Shown here: positions 1 to 5,199 of the stretch, one piece after another
Layout of the letters: each line of letters begins with the position of its first letter
How positions within the stretch are numbered: position 1 is the first letter of the stretch
From: DATKXU01 sp035528905
GTDB taxonomy: Bacteria; Armatimonadota; UBA5829; DTJY01
Direction: 5' to 3'
Assembly (NCBI GenBank): GCA_035528905.1
Contig: DATKXU010000038.1
Location: 1 to 11,459, forward strand
DNA length: 11,459 nucleotides
Notes under the pieces: generated by a model
What the model saw: the letters and a program-made list of their open reading frames with translations, nothing else
What the model was told of the DNA's origin: nothing
Database searches by the model: none
Program-made: the position numbers and the translations under genes

Positions 1-17
1 GGAGACGCCTTGTATGT

Positions 18-23
18 TAGAAT
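18..23 (+). promoter_or_regulatory. -10 half of a promoter assembled at the circle junction
   Basis: TAGAAT lies just inside the left end and matches five of six bases of the sigma-70 -10 consensus. No -35 element can be assessed to its left because the window starts 17 bp upstream. In a circular form of the element it would lie 18 bp after the TTGACA at 1235-1240 of the right end. It immediately precedes the 5' stem of the bridge RNA. IS110 elements are known to build a junction promoter on circularisation; its use here is inferred. Confidence 0.7.
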
Positions 24-220
24 TGGGTCAGAGGACGCTCTGATCCGGGGCAGAGGAGATGCGAGACGCCTTGGCCTTTTGAGCCCGTGTGGGAGATTGA
101 TCTCCTCTGCCCGCTCTGACTCCCAACCAGGCTGTACAGTATCTAGGGCCCCGAGCAGGTTCCAGCATCGTCATGCCGGCCTCGGTGAGCACGCATTCAC
201 AAGGTTAGCCTGAGTCAGAA
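24..220 (+). ncRNA. Predicted bridge RNA (seekRNA) of the IS110 element
   Basis: The non-coding left end folds by eye into the three-part bridge RNA architecture. First comes a 5' stem-loop, 25-33 with 38-46 (nine pairs, one G-U, loop GACG). Second is a target-binding loop closed by a perfect 13-bp stem, 48-60 with 100-112. Third is a donor-binding loop closed by 115-122 with 212-219 and 129-133 with 207-211, with an inner stem 151-155 with 181-185 and a hairpin 165-168 with 173-176. The left target guide GAGACGCCT (63-71) equals 2-10 outside and across the left end. The right target guide GTGGGAG (89-95) is the reverse complement of 1250-1256 across the right end. The left donor guide TACAGTATCT (135-144) equals 1242-1251. 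The right donor guide ACAAG (199-203) is the reverse complement of 9-13. The exact 5' and 3' ends of the RNA are not determined. Confidence 0.9.
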
Positions 221-260
221 GTCCCAGAAGAGTATAACAGATCGTCTGGAAAGGATTCCA

Positions 261-1238
261 ATGTTCTATCTTGGCATCGATGTATCAAAGAACAAGCTCG
301 ACCTCGCTCTCATTCAGGATGGCAGCGGGCTGCAAACACCAAAGCGTAAGGTTCTTGCGAATGGCCAGGAAGGCTTCTCAAAGCTTCTGGTCTGGCTACA
401 CCGCCGCACCGAGGGCCAGGTCCATGCCTGCATGGAAGCCACCGGCACCTACTACGAAGACCTCGCCACCTTTCTGGTGAACTCCGGCGTAGAAGTGAGT
501 GTCGTCAACCCCGCTTGCATCGCAAACTACGCCAGGAGCTCGTCAGTCCGCAACAAGACAGATAGCGTGGACGCCCTGGTGATAGCAGACTACTGCAGGG
601 CAAAGCACCCAAAACCCTGGACTCCACCCTCGCCCGAGGCCAAGGAGCTAAGAGAGCTGGTGCGCCGACTCTCAACTCTCGAGCAGACGAAGCAGGATGA
701 AGAGAACCGCCTCTCATCCGGCATCTCCTCACCTGCCGTGGTCCGCTCGGTGGAGAGAACCATCAGGTTCATCTCAGACCAGATCAAAGAACTCGAACGG
801 CTCATAGAACAGCACATCAATTCCCATCCCAACCTGAAGGAGGATCGCGATCTCCTCGTCACCATCCCAGGGATCGGGGACAAAACCGCTGCCATCATCC
901 TGGGAGAGCTTCCCAATGCTAGCAACTTCGATAATGCGAAGCAGGCGGCGGCATACGCCGGCCTCTCCCCGAGGGAGTATCGATCGGGCTCTTCAGTGAG
1001 AGGAAGAACACGCCTCTGCAAGGTAGGAAACAGTCGTTTGAGGCGTGCTCTCTACTTCCCGGCCGTTGTGGCTTGCATCCACAACCCTATTGTCAAAGAC
1101 CTCTACCAGCGCCTTCTACGCGCTGGAAAGTCGAAAATGTGCGCCTTGGGCGCAGCTATGCGTAAGCTCCTGCACATCGCCTTCGGAGTGCTCCGAAGGC
1201 GCCAGCCCTTTGCGGCTTTGGGAGAGAATCTTGCTTGA
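261..1238 (+). CDS. IS110-family transposase (bridge RNA-guided recombinase)
   Basis: 325-residue recombinase that would join donor and target DNA under direction of the bridge RNA. The N-terminal RuvC-like domain (DEDD_Tnp_IS110) has the acidic set D7 (GIDVSK), E59 (MEATGTYYE), D101 and D104 (KTDSVDA). A helical, coiled-coil-like middle follows (about 125-190). The C-terminal Transposase_20 domain contains the helix-hairpin-helix-like TIPGIGDKTA (201-210), then AGLSPREYRSGSSVRGRT (233-250), which carries the conserved serine cluster S242-S245 used as nucleophile in this family, and GNSRLRRALY. Length is nearly the same as that of IS621 transposase, as I remember it. The ATG at 261 follows AAGGA with 5-nt spacing. 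The frame is intact and the stop codon TGA lies inside the TTGACA of the right end. Confidence 0.96.
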   Translation: MFYLGIDVSKNKLDLALIQDGSGLQTPKRKVLANGQEGFSKLLVWLHRRTEGQVHACMEATGTYYEDLATFLVNSGVEVSVVNPACIANYARSSSVRNKTDSVDALVIADYCRAKHPKPWTPPSPEAKELRELVRRLSTLEQTKQDEENRLSSGISSPAVVRSVERTIRFISDQIKELERLIEQHINSHPNLKEDRDLLVTIPGIGDKTAAIILGELPNASNFDNAKQAAAYAGLSPREYRSGSSVRGRTRLCKVGNSRLRRALYFPAVVACIHNPIVKDLYQRLLRAGKSKMCALGAAMRKLLHIAFGVLRRRQPFAALGENLA

Positions 1239-1240
1239 CA
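1235..1240 (+). promoter_or_regulatory. -35 half of the circle-junction promoter
   Basis: A perfect TTGACA overlaps the transposase stop codon and points outward through the right end. In the integrated form I see no acceptable -10 hexamer 16-19 bp downstream in the flank, so it should be weak or silent. In a circle, with one CT core kept, the spacer to TAGAAT (18-23) is 11 + 7 = 18 bp, a functional distance. The arrangement would restrict strong bridge RNA transcription to the excised form. Confidence 0.7.
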
Positions 1241-1241
1241 A

Positions 1242-1251
1242 TACAGTATCT
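1242..1251 (+). repeat. Right end of the element, copied in the bridge RNA donor guide
   Basis: TACAGTATCT occurs here and again at 135-144 inside the donor-binding loop of the bridge RNA. The last two bases are the CT core. Together with CT-TGTAT at 9-15, the circle junction would read ACAGTATCTTGTAT. The direct repeat is explained by guide-donor correspondence rather than by duplication. Confidence 0.88.
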
Positions 1252-1286
1252 CCCACTTGAACCTTCCACCGCTGGCGGAAACGCTT

Positions 1287-1318
1287 CAGGGGCGCGGAAC
1301 AGATGATCCGCACCCCTG
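1287..1318 (-). other. Long hairpin in the rplL downstream region
   Basis: 1287-1298 pairs with 1307-1318 (12 pairs, 8-nt loop). The single irregular pair is C/A on the + strand but G-U when read as minus-strand RNA, so the structure fits the rplL transcript better. No U-tract follows on the minus strand, so it is not a standard intrinsic terminator. It may be a 3'-end or processing structure. Confidence 0.5.
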
Positions 1319-1327
1319 GAACGATTC

Positions 1328-1343
1328 GCCCCGCAGGTGGGGC
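1328..1343 (-). other. Small GC hairpin directly after the rplL stop
   Basis: GCCCC (1328-1332) pairs with GGGGC (1339-1343) around a 6-nt loop, starting at the base next to the rplL stop codon. There is no U-tract on the minus strand. It may stabilise or pause the end of the stalk operon mRNA. Confidence 0.4.
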
Positions 1344-1748
1344 TCACTTTATCTCTACGGTCGCTCCCTGCTCTTCGAGCTTTGTCTTGAGAGCCTGAGC
1401 CTCTTCCTTCGGAACGCCAGCTTTCAGAGTCTGCGGAGCAGACTCGACGAGGTCCTTAGCCTCCTTCAGACCCAAGCTGGTCACTTCACGCACCACCTTG
1501 ATAACCTGGATCTTCTTCTCGCCAACGGCGGCCAGTATCACGTCAAAGGCCACCTTCTCCTCCGGGGCAGCAGCCTCGGCCGCCGGTGCCGCGGCCCCCC
1601 CAGGAACTCCCGCAACCGCTGCCAGTGCCGCGGAGACACCGTATCTCTCCTGAAGAGCCTTCACCAGCTCACTGAGTTCAAGCACCGTGAGATTGTCCAA
1701 ACTCTCGATGAGTTTTTCAATCTGCGTTCCCGTCTTCTTAGTCGCCAT
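1344..1748 (-). CDS. rplL: 50S ribosomal protein L7/L12
   Basis: Flexible stalk protein that recruits and stimulates translational GTPases; dimers bind the C-terminal helix of L10. The 134 residues show the N-terminal dimerisation helices (about 1-40, with IEKLIESLDNLTVLELSELVKAL). An Ala/Gly/Pro hinge follows (about 48-63), then the globular C-terminal domain opening with EEKVAFDVIL and containing the KVVREVTSLGLKEAKDLVE surface that contacts GTPases, ending in GATVEIK. The length is normal for a bacterial L12. The ATG at 1748 was chosen because a strong GGAGGTG lies about 6 nt upstream; a longer version would begin at a GTG inside that ribosome binding site. It lies 57 bp after rplJ in the same operon. 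Confidence 0.97.
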   Translation of the reverse strand: MATKKTGTQIEKLIESLDNLTVLELSELVKALQERYGVSAALAAVAGVPGGAAAPAAEAAAPEEKVAFDVILAAVGEKKIQVIKVVREVTSLGLKEAKDLVESAPQTLKAGVPKEEAQALKTKLEEQGATVEIK

Positions 1749-1792
1749 GTGGTTCACCTCCTCTTTGTGGTTGTGTTCTAAGCGCTAAACCC

Positions 1793-1806
1793 AGGCGGAG
1801 CCGCCT
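1793..1806 (-). other. Hairpin at the rplJ-rplL junction
   Basis: AGGCGGAGCCGCCT is a near-perfect palindrome (stem AGGCG/CGCCT, 4-nt loop) that begins in the last base of the rplJ stop codon. It could affect coupling or processing between L10 and the more abundant L12. This role is speculation from position only. Confidence 0.3.
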
Positions 1807-2324
1807 CACGCAGCCTTCTTATCTGATACCGCCTGAATCGTGTATACCAAGTTCGACATGAGGCTTTGCAGAGTGCCAACGAAGTTGGATATCGGCGCCT
1901 GGATCGAGCCTATCATCTGAGCCACGAGGACCTCCCGAGGCGGCGCCTTGGACAGAGCCTGCATCTGATCCGCGCCGTACACCCGGCCCTCGATAAAGCC
2001 TCCCTTTATGCTCAACGCCTTATGCTCGCGCGCGAAATCCGCAATCGCCTTCGCCGGGCCAACCGGCTCATCGTGCAGGAACGCCACTGCCGTGGGACCT
2101 ACGAGCAACTGCCCCAAGCCCTGCTCCGCCAGCTCCTCGGCGGCCAGCTCGAAGAGCGTGTTCTTCACAACTCTGTAGTCCGCCCCGGCTTCCCGGAGTT
2201 TGCGACGCAGCGCAGTGATCTCGCTGACGGTCAAGCCGCGATAGTCGGTCAAGATCAACGCGCTTGCGCCCTGGATAGTCTCCCGCAGCTCGCGCACCAG
2301 CTCCACTTTGTCTTGTCTTGGCAA
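1806..2324 (-). CDS. rplJ: 50S ribosomal protein L10
   Basis: Base of the ribosomal stalk: it binds 23S rRNA through its N-terminal domain and L12 dimers through its C-terminal helix, and usually represses its own operon through the mRNA leader. The 172 residues begin MPRQDKVELVRELRETIQ. They continue with SALILTDYRGLTVSEITALRRKLREAGADYRVVKNTLFELAA, the typical L10 rRNA-binding domain, then VGPTAVAF and the C-terminal helix NLVYTIQAVSDKKAA. The start was set at TTG (2322-2324): GGAGGTGA lies 5 nt upstream and the family normally starts at this point. The in-frame ATG at 2339 lies against that ribosome binding site and would add a non-conserved extension. Confidence 0.95.
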   Translation of the reverse strand: MPRQDKVELVRELRETIQGASALILTDYRGLTVSEITALRRKLREAGADYRVVKNTLFELAAEELAEQGLGQLLVGPTAVAFLHDEPVGPAKAIADFAREHKALSIKGGFIEGRVYGADQMQALSKAPPREVLVAQMIGSIQAPISNFVGTLQSLMSNLVYTIQAVSDKKAA

Positions 2325-2393
2325 TAATATCACCTCCATCTCGCGCAGCAGCGAGCCGTATTTCGGAGAGTGCGCTGTATTCGGCTGCCGCAC

Positions 2394-2431
2394 AAACCAA
2401 AAGGGGATCGCCGTAGAAACCGGGATCCCCT
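2394..2431 (-). terminator. Intrinsic attenuator ahead of rplJ
   Basis: On the minus strand AGGGGATC (2431-2424) pairs with GATCCCCT (2409-2402), and the 3' arm runs into TTTTGGTTT. It lies about 70 nt before the rplJ start and after the L10 leader motif, the position of the attenuator in Gram-positive style rplJL leaders. Binding of L10(L12) complex upstream probably decides between this hairpin and readthrough. Confidence 0.78.
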
Positions 2432-2439
2432 AGAATTAC

Positions 2440-2548
2440 GCGTCTGGCCCAGTCCACCCTTGCGTGGACCATCGGCCTTACCGCTCCCAGCCTCGGTAGG
2501 CGGCTGCAGAAGCCCTTAGGTCTCTCGACACCTACTGTCTACGGCATT
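2440..2548 (-). ncRNA. L10 leader (ribosomal protein autoregulatory RNA)
   Basis: The minus strand reads GCCGTAGACAGTAGGTG from 2545, then ACCTAAGGGCTT, then CCTACCGAGG (2500-2491). I recognise these as the conserved blocks of the L10 leader, with GTAGG pairing to CCTAC. A further hairpin, GTCCAC (2469-2464) with GTGGAC (2457-2452), closes the 3' part. The element lies between the promoter and the attenuator of rplJL. Family knowledge says that free L10-L12 complex binds here and lowers operon expression. The identification is by motif and context. Confidence 0.85.
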
Positions 2549-2574
2549 CGCACTAGCAATTGTGTAGCCCATGT

Positions 2575-2604
2575 ATAGTAACACCCTCCGCGCCAGCCTG
2601 TCAA
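2575..2604 (-). promoter_or_regulatory. Sigma-70 type promoter of the rplJL operon
   Basis: TTGACA (2604-2599) is a perfect -35 and TACTAT (2580-2575) a four-of-six -10, with an 18-bp spacer. Transcription would begin near 2567 and give a leader of about 240 nt before rplJ. The -35 box starts only about 20 bp past the pilQ stop, and I see no terminator between them, so pil readthrough into rplJL is possible. Confidence 0.75.
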
Positions 2605-2624
2605 GTGCCGGCTGCTAGATCAGC

Positions 2625-4331
2625 TTACGGGATAACGCCAATGCCGGTGCCAGCCACAGGCGCTTCGGGCACGATCTTCGGCGTCAGGAAGATCAGCAGC
2701 TCCTTATCATCGGTGTTCCTATTGGTCACTCTGAACAGCGGCCCGATAATGGGCAGGTCTCCGAGCAATGGAATCTTGTCAACAGTCTCGCTAGTGTTCT
2801 TGCGGATGAGGCCGCCGAGCACGATGGTCTCGCCGTCATTCACACGCCGGGTGGTCTCAATCCACTGGCTGTTCACGATGGGAAGCTGCATGTCTCCTGT
2901 AGAAACGAACTTCTCGATATCGGAGAGCTGCGGCCTCACTTCCACCGTGATCGAGTTATTCGCACTGTTGACCCTTGGCAGCACCTCCAGGAGGCTAGTT
3001 ACGGCGTAAGTGTCCACCCACGACGAAGTGGTCGGCGTGCCGGTGGCTCCGTATACGGTGGTCGAGTTCAAGTACGGAACTTGCGTCTCGAACCCAATCC
3101 TGGCCGGCACGTTGTTCATGGTCGTAACTATCGGCGCGTTGGTCAAGCTGCCCTTACTCTTCGTAAGCTGGGCCCTCAGATTTGCCATCACATTGCCGCT
3201 CGCATAGCCGATTATGACGTTGCCAGCAGGGTTGAAGTTAGTCGAGAAACTGGTGCTCATTCTATCCACTGCCCAGTTTATGCCAAGGCTGTCCAGCTCG
3301 CTCGTGGATACTGTCACAAACATCGCCCTTATCCAAATCTGCTTCGGCGCGACATCAAGCATGCTGATGATAGTCTTCAGCTCGCTGATGCCTTCATCAG
3401 TGCCGCGGACGATAAGCGAGTTATCCAGCTCGTATGGCATTGCGTACTCTACCCCCGCCGGAAGCAGACCGGCACCCTGCTGGGTCCCAGGCGCAGCACC
3501 TGCCTGACCCGGTTGCACGGCGCGTCCCGTGACACCGGGTACTACTCCTCGTCCCGGGCCGCCGGCAAAGCCGGGAGGAGTAGGCGGGTACTGGGCTGCT
3601 TCAGCTCCCGGGCCGGCCGCGCGCTGGGCGTAAGACGAGTCGCTCTTCAATGACTCGGTCATTGGCGGCGTGGGTTGACTCGGCACAAACATGGGGGTGA
3701 GACTACCATCGGGCCTCTGAACGAACACGCCAGGCTTAACAACCGCTGCCTCGATTCTTGCAGCGTCATCGCGGTTGTACAAACCTAGAATCCACATCAT
3801 GTCAAGGGGTCTCGTGTTATAGAGCTTTATCGTCTCGACCTTCGTATCTCGTCGAGCTTCGTGGTCGTCGAGAGCCGAAAGTCTGCCGTGCGCAGCGAAA
3901 GATCCGTCAACCAGTGGGACACCGGGCTCCGGAGCTGCGCTGGCGGAAGGTGGCAGCGATGGTTGTGCCTCCATCTTGCCCCCTATGATGTATACACCGT
4001 CTGGCTGCCGCTGCCAACTGCATCCGACGCTCTGCACGACGTACTTGAGAGCTGTCTCGAGCGGCACACCATTCAGCATCGCCGTAACTCTCTTTTGCTT
4101 TGCGTCCGGGTCGGCGATAATAATGCTCTGCTTGCTATCACTCATGAGTATTCGCACGACCTGCGACAGATCAGCATCAACCACGTCCAAAGATATGGCG
4201 TCTGATGCCGCCGGAGCGCTATTGAACTGCGCTCCTACCGGTGCAGCGCCGCCAAGAGCGGCGAGAAACATCACTACTAGCACCGCTGCTGCACCAGGCG
4301 CACAGACTCGGCGCTTTTGTACCCAAACCAT
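2625..4331 (-). CDS. pilQ: Type IV pilus secretin PilQ
   Basis: Outer-membrane channel for the pilus fibre, 568 residues. A signal peptide is visible (KRR, then hydrophobic 13-34, cleaved near VGAQ). Next come an STN/N0 domain (about 46-118, ISLDVVDADLSQVVRILMSD to GVYIIGG) and a secretin N1 (NolW-like) fold that opens at VETIKLYNTRPLDMMWILG (165-183) and closes at NSLIVRGTDEGISELKTIISMLDVAPKQIWI (304-334). The two N1 halves are separated by about 115 residues rich in Pro, Gly and Ala. The secretin core (about 395-555) has PARIGFETQVPY, the signature NDGETIVLGGLIRK (498-511) and IPLLGDLPIIGPLFR (520-534). The ATG is preceded by a GGGGAGGGG ribosome binding site. No AMIN domain is seen. It is last in the pil operon, 49 bp after the STN protein. 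Confidence 0.95.
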   Translation of the reverse strand: MVWVQKRRVCAPGAAAVLVVMFLAALGGAAPVGAQFNSAPAASDAISLDVVDADLSQVVRILMSDSKQSIIIADPDAKQKRVTAMLNGVPLETALKYVVQSVGCSWQRQPDGVYIIGGKMEAQPSLPPSASAAPEPGVPLVDGSFAAHGRLSALDDHEARRDTKVETIKLYNTRPLDMMWILGLYNRDDAARIEAAVVKPGVFVQRPDGSLTPMFVPSQPTPPMTESLKSDSSYAQRAAGPGAEAAQYPPTPPGFAGGPGRGVVPGVTGRAVQPGQAGAAPGTQQGAGLLPAGVEYAMPYELDNSLIVRGTDEGISELKTIISMLDVAPKQIWIRAMFVTVSTSELDSLGINWAVDRMSTSFSTNFNPAGNVIIGYASGNVMANLRAQLTKSKGSLTNAPIVTTMNNVPARIGFETQVPYLNSTTVYGATGTPTTSSWVDTYAVTSLLEVLPRVNSANNSITVEVRPQLSDIEKFVSTGDMQLPIVNSQWIETTRRVNDGETIVLGGLIRKNTSETVDKIPLLGDLPIIGPLFRVTNRNTDDKELLIFLTPKIVPEAPVAGTGIGVIP

Positions 4332-4380
4332 TGGTTCCCCTCCCCCGGATATTCTGCCATCGTGTTCTGCAAATCCCGAT

Positions 4381-5094
4381 TCAGTATGGCATCATTGGTG
4401 GGCCATAGCCGCCGCTGCTGCGGCCATAGCCGCCACTGCTGCGGCCATAGCCGCCACCGCCGCCGTAGCCGCCGCCGCCGTAGCCGCCACCGCCGTAGCC
4501 GCCGCCACCATAGCCGCCGCCACCATAGCCGCCACCGCCGTAGCCGCCGCCACCGCCCAAGCCACCGCCGTAGCCGCCACCACCGCCCAAGCCACCGCCC
4601 AGGCCGCCCTGCCTATAGCGCGAACCGGTCGTGCGCAATCCGAAAAGCTCGGCGATCTCGGCAACGTCGGCGTAACCTATGAATATCTTCTCGAACGATT
4701 TCTCGGGCTCCAGCGTAACGTCGGTACCGGTAACTCCCTCGGTCGGCACGAACTCCGCCATCAATTCCTTCTGAGGGCTGATCGTATACACACCGCCCGC
4801 CTTGTTCACAGTCAGCCCACACGCCTTCAGCACCGATTGCAGGGCGGTTGTGAACGAGACGTCTTTCAAGTTCACGTCGGTTACGAAGCCCTGGACGTTG
4901 GCGTCCAAGACATAGCTGAGACCGCTGCCCTCAAACAGCACCTCCAGCACATTTCGGACCGGCGCATCCTTGAAACGCATAGTTACGAGCTTCTCAGCTT
5001 CGCGGTCTGTCTGCGCTGCCGCCGGGCACGAACCCAGCGCAACAGCTAAGATCACTAGCAGAATCATCACCAACGCGTATTCTCTACTCTTCAT
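4381..5094 (-). CDS. STN-domain lipoprotein-like protein with Gly/Tyr-rich tail
   Basis: 237-residue exported protein of the pil operon. The N-terminal hydrophobic segment (about 6-28) ends in VALGSCPAAAQ: it could be a type I signal peptide, or a lipobox-like site at Cys23. Residues about 36-107 form an STN/secretin N0-type domain (MRFKDAPVRNVLEVLFEGSG, then LKDVSFTTALQSVLKACGLTV and GGVYTISP), similar in layout to the one in the adjacent PilQ. A further folded stretch reaches about 160 (FEKIFIGYADVAEIAELFGL), reminiscent of the start of a secretin N1. The last 75 residues are low complexity. The likely role is a periplasmic partner of PilQ, inferred from domain and neighbour; no known name applies. 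The ATG at 5094 is preceded by AAGGAG at a long 11-nt spacing; an in-frame GTG at 5106 is the alternative start. Confidence 0.85.
   Translation of the reverse strand: MKSREYALVMILLVILAVALGSCPAAAQTDREAEKLVTMRFKDAPVRNVLEVLFEGSGLSYVLDANVQGFVTDVNLKDVSFTTALQSVLKACGLTVNKAGGVYTISPQKELMAEFVPTEGVTGTDVTLEPEKSFEKIFIGYADVAEIAELFGLRTTGSRYRQGGLGGGLGGGGGYGGGLGGGGGYGGGGYGGGGYGGGGYGGGGYGGGGYGGGGGYGRSSGGYGRSSGGYGPPMMPY
4384..4608 (-). repeat. Tandem 15-bp repeats encoding GGGGY units
   Basis: The 3' end of the STN gene encodes 75 residues with 50 Gly and 11 Tyr. The pattern starts with GGLGGG and GGGGGY units, then five consecutive exact GGGGY units (15 bp each), then two GRSSGGY units and a GPPMMPY end. Codons vary between copies (GGT/GGC, TAT/TAC), so selection is on the protein or the array is not very recent. 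Copy number may vary among strains. Confidence 0.92.
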
Positions 5095-5151
5095 AGCCTC
5101 ACCCACTCCTTGTAGTCACTGCCCCCGAATAACGCTGCTTAGTATGACGTC

Positions 5152-5171
5152 CGAACTCTCCAAAAAGTTCG
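5152..5171 (-). other. Hairpin between the PilP-like and STN genes
   Basis: CGAACT (5152-5157) pairs with AGTTCG (5166-5171) around an 8-nt loop inside a 105-bp gap. On the minus strand the T-run lies inside the hairpin rather than after it, so it is not a terminator. It may be an mRNA processing site; no function can be read from it. Confidence 0.25.
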
Positions 5172-5199
5172 CCGCCACTCGTTTGCTTATCCACAACCC

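Larger units (their letters stand above)
9..1251 (+). mobile_element. Complete IS110-group insertion sequence (IS621-like)
   Basis: A self-contained element of about 1.24 kb with a CT core dinucleotide at each end (9-10 and 1250-1251). It has a long 5' non-coding region, one DEDD transposase and almost no 3' non-coding sequence. I see no terminal inverted repeats and no target duplication beyond the shared core, as expected for the IS110 family. The ends were set by the guides of the predicted bridge RNA: the left end reads CT-TGTAT from 9, and the right end reads ACAGTAT-CT ending at 1251. Position of the bridge RNA upstream of the transposase places it in the IS110 rather than the IS1111 group. 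The intact reading frame, matched guides and intact ends suggest a recent and possibly active copy. It sits about 90 bp beyond the stop of rplL, transcribed towards it. Confidence 0.93.

Noticed and set aside
10..213. A 67-codon + strand frame in the left end of the IS
   Set aside because: The same DNA forms the matched stems and guides of the bridge RNA; the predicted peptide shows no recognisable features.
590..1021. A 143-codon minus-strand frame inside the transposase
   Set aside because: It lies wholly within the intact transposase and has no domain-like sequence or convincing ribosome binding site.
9..1251. Terminal inverted repeats or a target-site duplication flanking the IS
   Set aside because: None is visible. 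The short identities at the ends are explained by the CT core and by guide sequences in the bridge RNA, so this is not a DDE-type element.
1257..1781. A 174-codon + strand frame over rplL
   Set aside because: It is the antisense shadow of a clear L7/L12 gene.
4397..4608. Repetitive DNA that might suggest a CRISPR or satellite array
   Set aside because: The 15-bp units have no spacers, stay in frame and encode GGGGY in a gene with a signal peptide and STN domain.
3976..5049. A 357-codon + strand frame with a long Ala-rich stretch
   Set aside because: The Ala-rich part is the complement of the Gly/Tyr repeat array, and the frame runs across the pilQ-STN gene boundary.
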